From Novosphingobium sp. 18050 (GTDB taxonomy: Bacteria; Pseudomonadota; Alphaproteobacteria; Sphingomonadales; Sphingomonadaceae), in NCBI RefSeq assembly GCF_902706195.1, contig NZ_CACSJO010000009.1, positions 1 to 64,000 on the forward strand: a stretch of DNA of 64,000 nt. Reading direction: 5' to 3'. The position numbers and the translations under genes are program-made. Each line of letters opens with the position of its first letter. The stretch's first letter is position 1. Positions 61,389 to 64,000 of this stretch are shown here, one piece after another. The notes beneath the pieces were generated by a model. It had not been told where the DNA came from and did not search any database. It saw only the letters and a program-made list of their open reading frames with translations.

Positions 61389-61812
61389 AGGCCGTCTGGA
61401 TATAATCGCGCATTGCGGCGGCTTCGTGCTCGATCATGTCGATCCGCTGTTTCACCAGATCTCCGATGGAAACCAGGCCGATCATCTCGGTGCCGCGCAT
61501 CACCGGGAGGTGTCGGACGCGGCGGCGGGTCATCAGCGACAGCGCCGCAATCACCGAGGTATCGGGTTCCACCGTCAGCGGTGAGGCGGTCATGATGTGG
61601 CCGAGCGGCATGTCGAGAACGCCGGCGCCGATTTCGCTGAGTCGGTAGATCACATCGCGTTCCGAGAAGATGCCGGCGATCTCGCCGTTTTCCATCACCG
61701 GAACGGCGCCGATGCGTCGTTCTGCCAGAATTGCCACGGCTTCGCGCACGGTAGTTGCGACGTCGCAGGTAACGACAGTGCCGCGTCCTTCGATAATACG
61801 ACCAATGGTCAT
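61387..61812 (-). CDS. CBS-domain pair protein
   Basis: A 141-residue protein of two CBS domains, likely an adenosine-nucleotide sensor. The first reads TVREAVAILAERRIGAVPVM and GIFSERDVIYRL, and the second VIAALSLMTRRRVRHLPVM and GLVSIGDLVKQRID. No partner enzyme is encoded on either side. Confidence 0.9.
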   Translation of the reverse strand: MTIGRIIEGRGTVVTCDVATTVREAVAILAERRIGAVPVMENGEIAGIFSERDVIYRLSEIGAGVLDMPLGHIMTASPLTVEPDTSVIAALSLMTRRRVRHLPVMRGTEMIGLVSIGDLVKQRIDMIEHEAAAMRDYIQTA

Positions 61813-61942
61813 CGTCTTGCTCTCCCTATCTGCAAAGGGCCCCTGCTCTTACCGATCGCCCCGGAGGGAAGAGTATCACAGGCCCGCGCCGCCAGCCATG
61901 ATTTGCTTGCGGGCGCGGGGCACCGGGGCCAAATGGGACGGC

Positions 61943-62239
61943 ATGACACGGCGCTCCCATCTCGACGATCCGGCCAAGGCGGCCCATGCCTGGGCGCGTT
62001 ACCGGCGCATCATGGGCTGGATGATGACCATCACGGTCGGCCTTGTCGCAGGCTCTGCGATCCTGCTCTATCGTTCGAACGGGATGGTATCGGTCCACTT
62101 CTACATCGCGGCCGCGCTGGGCGTGGGCTTCACGATGCTGCTGGCCTCGGCGCTGATGGGGCTGGTGTTCCTGTCGAGCGGAACCGGCCACGACGAATCG
62201 GTCATCGATCCGCTCGAGGATGAAAACGCCGGAAAGTAA
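61943..62239 (+). CDS. small inner membrane protein of unknown function
   Basis: A 98-residue protein with two hydrophobic segments (about 33-51 and 58-83) and an acidic C-terminus. Its N-terminus MTRRSHLDDPAKAAHAWARY is basic, so the ends probably face the cytoplasm. GGGACGG precedes the ATG. I do not recognise the family. Confidence 0.72.
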   Translation: MTRRSHLDDPAKAAHAWARYRRIMGWMMTITVGLVAGSAILLYRSNGMVSVHFYIAAALGVGFTMLLASALMGLVFLSSGTGHDESVIDPLEDENAGK

Positions 62240-62245
62240 GGCGAT

Positions 62246-62644
62246 TCAGTCCGGCTTCGGGTGCAGACGGTATTCCTCGACCGGCTGGCCGCCGATCAAA
62301 TGCTGCTGGATGATCTTTTCCAGCACGTCTTCGTTGCACGAGTGATACCAGACGCCATCGGGCCAGACGACCGCGACGGGGCCAGCGAAGCAGATGCGCA
62401 GGCAGTCGGCCTTGGTGCGGGCCACGCCGCCCCCTTTGCCCGACTTTGGCCCATCGAGGCCCAGTTGTTTCAGGCGCTTCTTCAGGTACTTCCACGCGGC
62501 CTGACCCGCTTCGGGTGAGCAGCACTCGCCCTTTTGTGGTTCGGCGCAGATGAAGATGTGGCGCTCGATGCTGTCTCCGCCGGTCTTGGCCAGGGCATGA
62601 GCGGCCTTCTCTATTTCGCGGTGCCCTGCGACGTGGGTGCTCAT
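62246..62644 (-). CDS. thioredoxin-like (2Fe-2S) ferredoxin
   Basis: A 132-residue protein with a thioredoxin-fold [2Fe-2S] ferredoxin pattern: the first cysteines in [18 protein letters not shown] and the second pair in [20 protein letters not shown]. Such proteins carry electrons in small-molecule redox reactions; the partner is unknown. The ATG at 62644 overlaps the thioesterase stop as ATGA. Confidence 0.87.
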   Translation of the reverse strand: MSTHVAGHREIEKAAHALAKTGGDSIERHIFICAEPQKGECCSPEAGQAAWKYLKKRLKQLGLDGPKSGKGGGVARTKADCLRICFAGPVAVVWPDGVWYHSCNEDVLEKIIQQHLIGGQPVEEYRLHPKPD

Positions 62645-63072
62645 GGCCTCAGTCTCCATTGGTCTATATGGTCCGCGAAAGATGCCGGGAGCGGAACGGG
62701 ACCGTCCTTGCCGACGATCACCATGACGCTGCGGGCAAAGGCGACCACGCGCTGCTCCTGCATGAGCAGTTGGATGAGGCGGTGGCTGGAGCGGCCGGTA
62801 TCTTCGACCGCGCTGTGGATCGTTAGCGGATCGGGATAATGCCCCTCCCCCAGGTACTCGATGGCGGTGCTGGCGATCATCGAGGACAGACCGGTCAGCG
62901 CGTTGCGGTAGCCGCTGGCACGGTGGAAACGCACGCGGCCATCTTCGAGAAGGCCGGCAATCGCCACGTTGTTGATGTGCAGGTTGATGTCGAGATCGCC
63001 GAAGCGCGGCTCGATGGTGCAGGAAAACGGGTAGCGCGCGGGATCGAGCAGCGCGGGATCGGGCTTGGGCAT
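62641..63072 (-). CDS. 4HBT-type acyl-CoA thioesterase
   Basis: A 143-residue hotdog-fold thioesterase. It begins at the ATG at 63072 and carries [20 protein letters not shown], with the usual 4HBT aspartate and asparagine, and [16 protein letters not shown]. The substrate is probably an acyl-CoA, unknown in detail. The longer upstream reading frame is not part of the protein. Confidence 0.88.
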   Translation of the reverse strand: MPKPDPALLDPARYPFSCTIEPRFGDLDINLHINNVAIAGLLEDGRVRFHRASGYRNALTGLSSMIASTAIEYLGEGHYPDPLTIHSAVEDTGRSSHRLIQLLMQEQRVVAFARSVMVIVGKDGPVPLPASFADHIDQWRLRP

Positions 63073-63137
63073 AAGTCCAAACGTAGGGAGCGTGGGGGGC
63101 GAGGTCCAGCCCGTCCCGTAATTGACCGCGGCCCCGA

Positions 63138-63590
63138 TCAGCCCTTCTTGCCGACGATCCGCGCGATTTCGGCGGCGACGAGGCGCTCGACCATCGGCGG
63201 CAGGTTCTTGTCCAGCCATTCCGCCAGCGCCGGGCGCAGAAGTTCGCGGGTCAGCGCTTCGAGCGAGGTTTCGCCGGAACGGACGATTTGCGGCTGAGCG
63301 CCGGGTTCGGACAGCATGGCGAGCGCGGCCAGAGATTCGCGCATGGAATTGCGGGCATCGGGCTGGAGCAGCGGGGATTCTTCAATGTCGCCTGCGGGCA
63401 GCTGCGCGGCTTCCTGCAGTTCGAGCACGTCCTCGTCCTCGCTCGTGTAGGGGGCGGAGCCGAGGAGCGCTTCGATCGCATTGTCGCGCAAGGCGCGGGC
63501 AGGACGCGGATCTGCATGGGTATCGCGCGCGATGACCTGCTTGATCGACTGGAGGATCTCCTCGACCGAAGGTTCACCGTTTTGCCGCAT
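63138..63590 (-). CDS. PopZ-like polar organizing protein (DUF2497)
   Basis: A 150-residue protein with the DUF2497/PopZ signatures: [20 protein letters not shown] at the N-terminus and [20 protein letters not shown] plus [17 protein letters not shown] at the C-terminus. Between is an acidic, proline- and alanine-containing linker that is shorter than in Caulobacter PopZ. PopZ forms a polar hub that captures ParB bound at parS; parAB and parS sites are in this window. A TolC-type gene follows upstream, as in other alphaproteobacteria. Confidence 0.85.
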   Translation of the reverse strand: MRQNGEPSVEEILQSIKQVIARDTHADPRPARALRDNAIEALLGSAPYTSEDEDVLELQEAAQLPAGDIEESPLLQPDARNSMRESLAALAMLSEPGAQPQIVRSGETSLEALTRELLRPALAEWLDKNLPPMVERLVAAEIARIVGKKG

Positions 63591-63714
63591 CTCTAATAGG
63601 TCCCCGTTGACGCCCGAATACGCGCCGATTGATTTCAAGTAGACTGGATTTCCTACGAAAACCCGGCGCGCACAAGCCCTTTTGCTGAATCAGGCCTTTT
63701 TCCTGAATCCGGCT

Positions 63715-64000
63715 TTAAGGCTCCTGTGACGTCGGGATTTCGCCGTCCTGCACCGGGGTGCCGGTGGTACGGGTCGAGCGGGCGACCGGGACGGGATCGT
63801 TGTCCCAGTCGTTGAACCTGCCGCGCACGCGCCGGTAGTTGAGGTCCGGGTCGTAAAGCGTGCCGCCATCCAGGTTCAGGTCGCGCGCTTCGCCCCGGCC
63901 CATCGCTGCCAGCAGCGAGAAACCGGCGACATAGGCGTTGCGCCGGGCCGTCACGAGCTGGACCTGCGCGTTGAGCAGTTCCTGTTCGGCATTGAGGATG
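63715..64000 (-). CDS. TolC-family outer membrane efflux protein, C-terminal part
   Basis: Only the last 95 codons lie within the window; the gene continues past the edge. The frame reads ILNAEQELLNAQVQLVTARR and AYVAGFSLLAAMGRGEARDL, the end of the TolC helical barrel, and then a variable polar tail. It probably forms the outer-membrane channel of a tripartite exporter. It lies next to the PopZ-like gene, a conserved neighbourhood. Confidence 0.88.
   Translation of the reverse strand, partial: ILNAEQELLNAQVQLVTARRNAYVAGFSLLAAMGRGEARDLNLDGGTLYDPDLNYRRVRGRFNDWDNDPVPVARSTRTTGTPVQDGEIPTSQEP

Noticed and set aside
1-64000. tRNA or rRNA genes, CRISPR arrays, prophage or insertion sequences
   Set aside because: No cloverleaf, spacer array, transposase, integrase or phage structural gene was recognised, and almost all sequence is accounted for by housekeeping genes.

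Overview
This window is a dense, GC-rich, all-chromosomal stretch from an alphaproteobacterium, most likely of the order Sphingomonadales (Novosphingobium/Sphingobium-like). The placement rests on gene content and order, not on a 16S gene, which is absent. The proA-nadD-rsfS-rlmH-envC-ctpA block, TrcR, CarD, the DUF1192, DUF1491 and DUF6489-like small proteins, a PopZ-like protein next to a TolC-type gene, and hemE / PPDK-regulator / maf-aroE-coaE-dnaQ are all typical of that class. I see no rRNA, tRNA, CRISPR array, prophage or insertion sequence.

Layout. 1-13.6 kb: metal efflux, PdxH, a J-protein/YihY/FabI operon, a TauE-type permease, and a long minus-strand operon (proA to coq7) for proline, NAD, ribosome and envelope maintenance. 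13.6-19.5 kb: an M23 peptidase-bactofilin pair, an acyl-CoA ligase, the cell-cycle regulator TrcR and a quinone oxidoreductase. 19.5-32 kb: ClpA, a DNA-repair exonuclease and ATP-dependent ligase, a truncated haemoglobin, a fused membrane/spermidine-synthase-like protein, HemB and another M23 peptidase. 32-41.6 kb: a SUV3-type helicase, an S4 protein, FdxA, CarD, TsaC-type synthase, an AAA ATPase, a PQQ-type sugar dehydrogenase and small stress or envelope genes. 41.7-47.6 kb: mnmE, mnmG-rsmG-parA-parB. 47.6-53 kb: two metabolic enzymes, rho, hemJ, hemE. 53.3-59.9 kb: the PPDK regulator, maf, aroE, coaE, dnaQ, hpf, ptsN and envelope genes. 60-64 kb: exonuclease III, ErpA, a CBS protein, a thioredoxin-like ferredoxin, a thioesterase, PopZ-like and a partial TolC-type gene.

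The unifying theme is the replication-origin domain. The gap between hemE and the PPDK regulator (about 52990-53348) has an AT-rich segment, several DnaA-box-like 9-mers, a dyad and seven GANTC sites; the flanking genes mostly point away from it. Nine parS-like sequences (centred on CACGTG) lie between 18.1 and 54.4 kb around parAB, and a PopZ-like polar anchor is encoded 10 kb beyond the origin. So the window appears to hold origin, centromere sites, partition proteins and probable pole anchor together. A second theme is a family of short palindromic repeats (core TGGGGC-N4-GCCCCA) at gene ends, three times as inverted pairs. I found no convincing wholly new multi-gene system; the most useful leads are the origin/parS architecture, the GANTC clusters and this repeat family.
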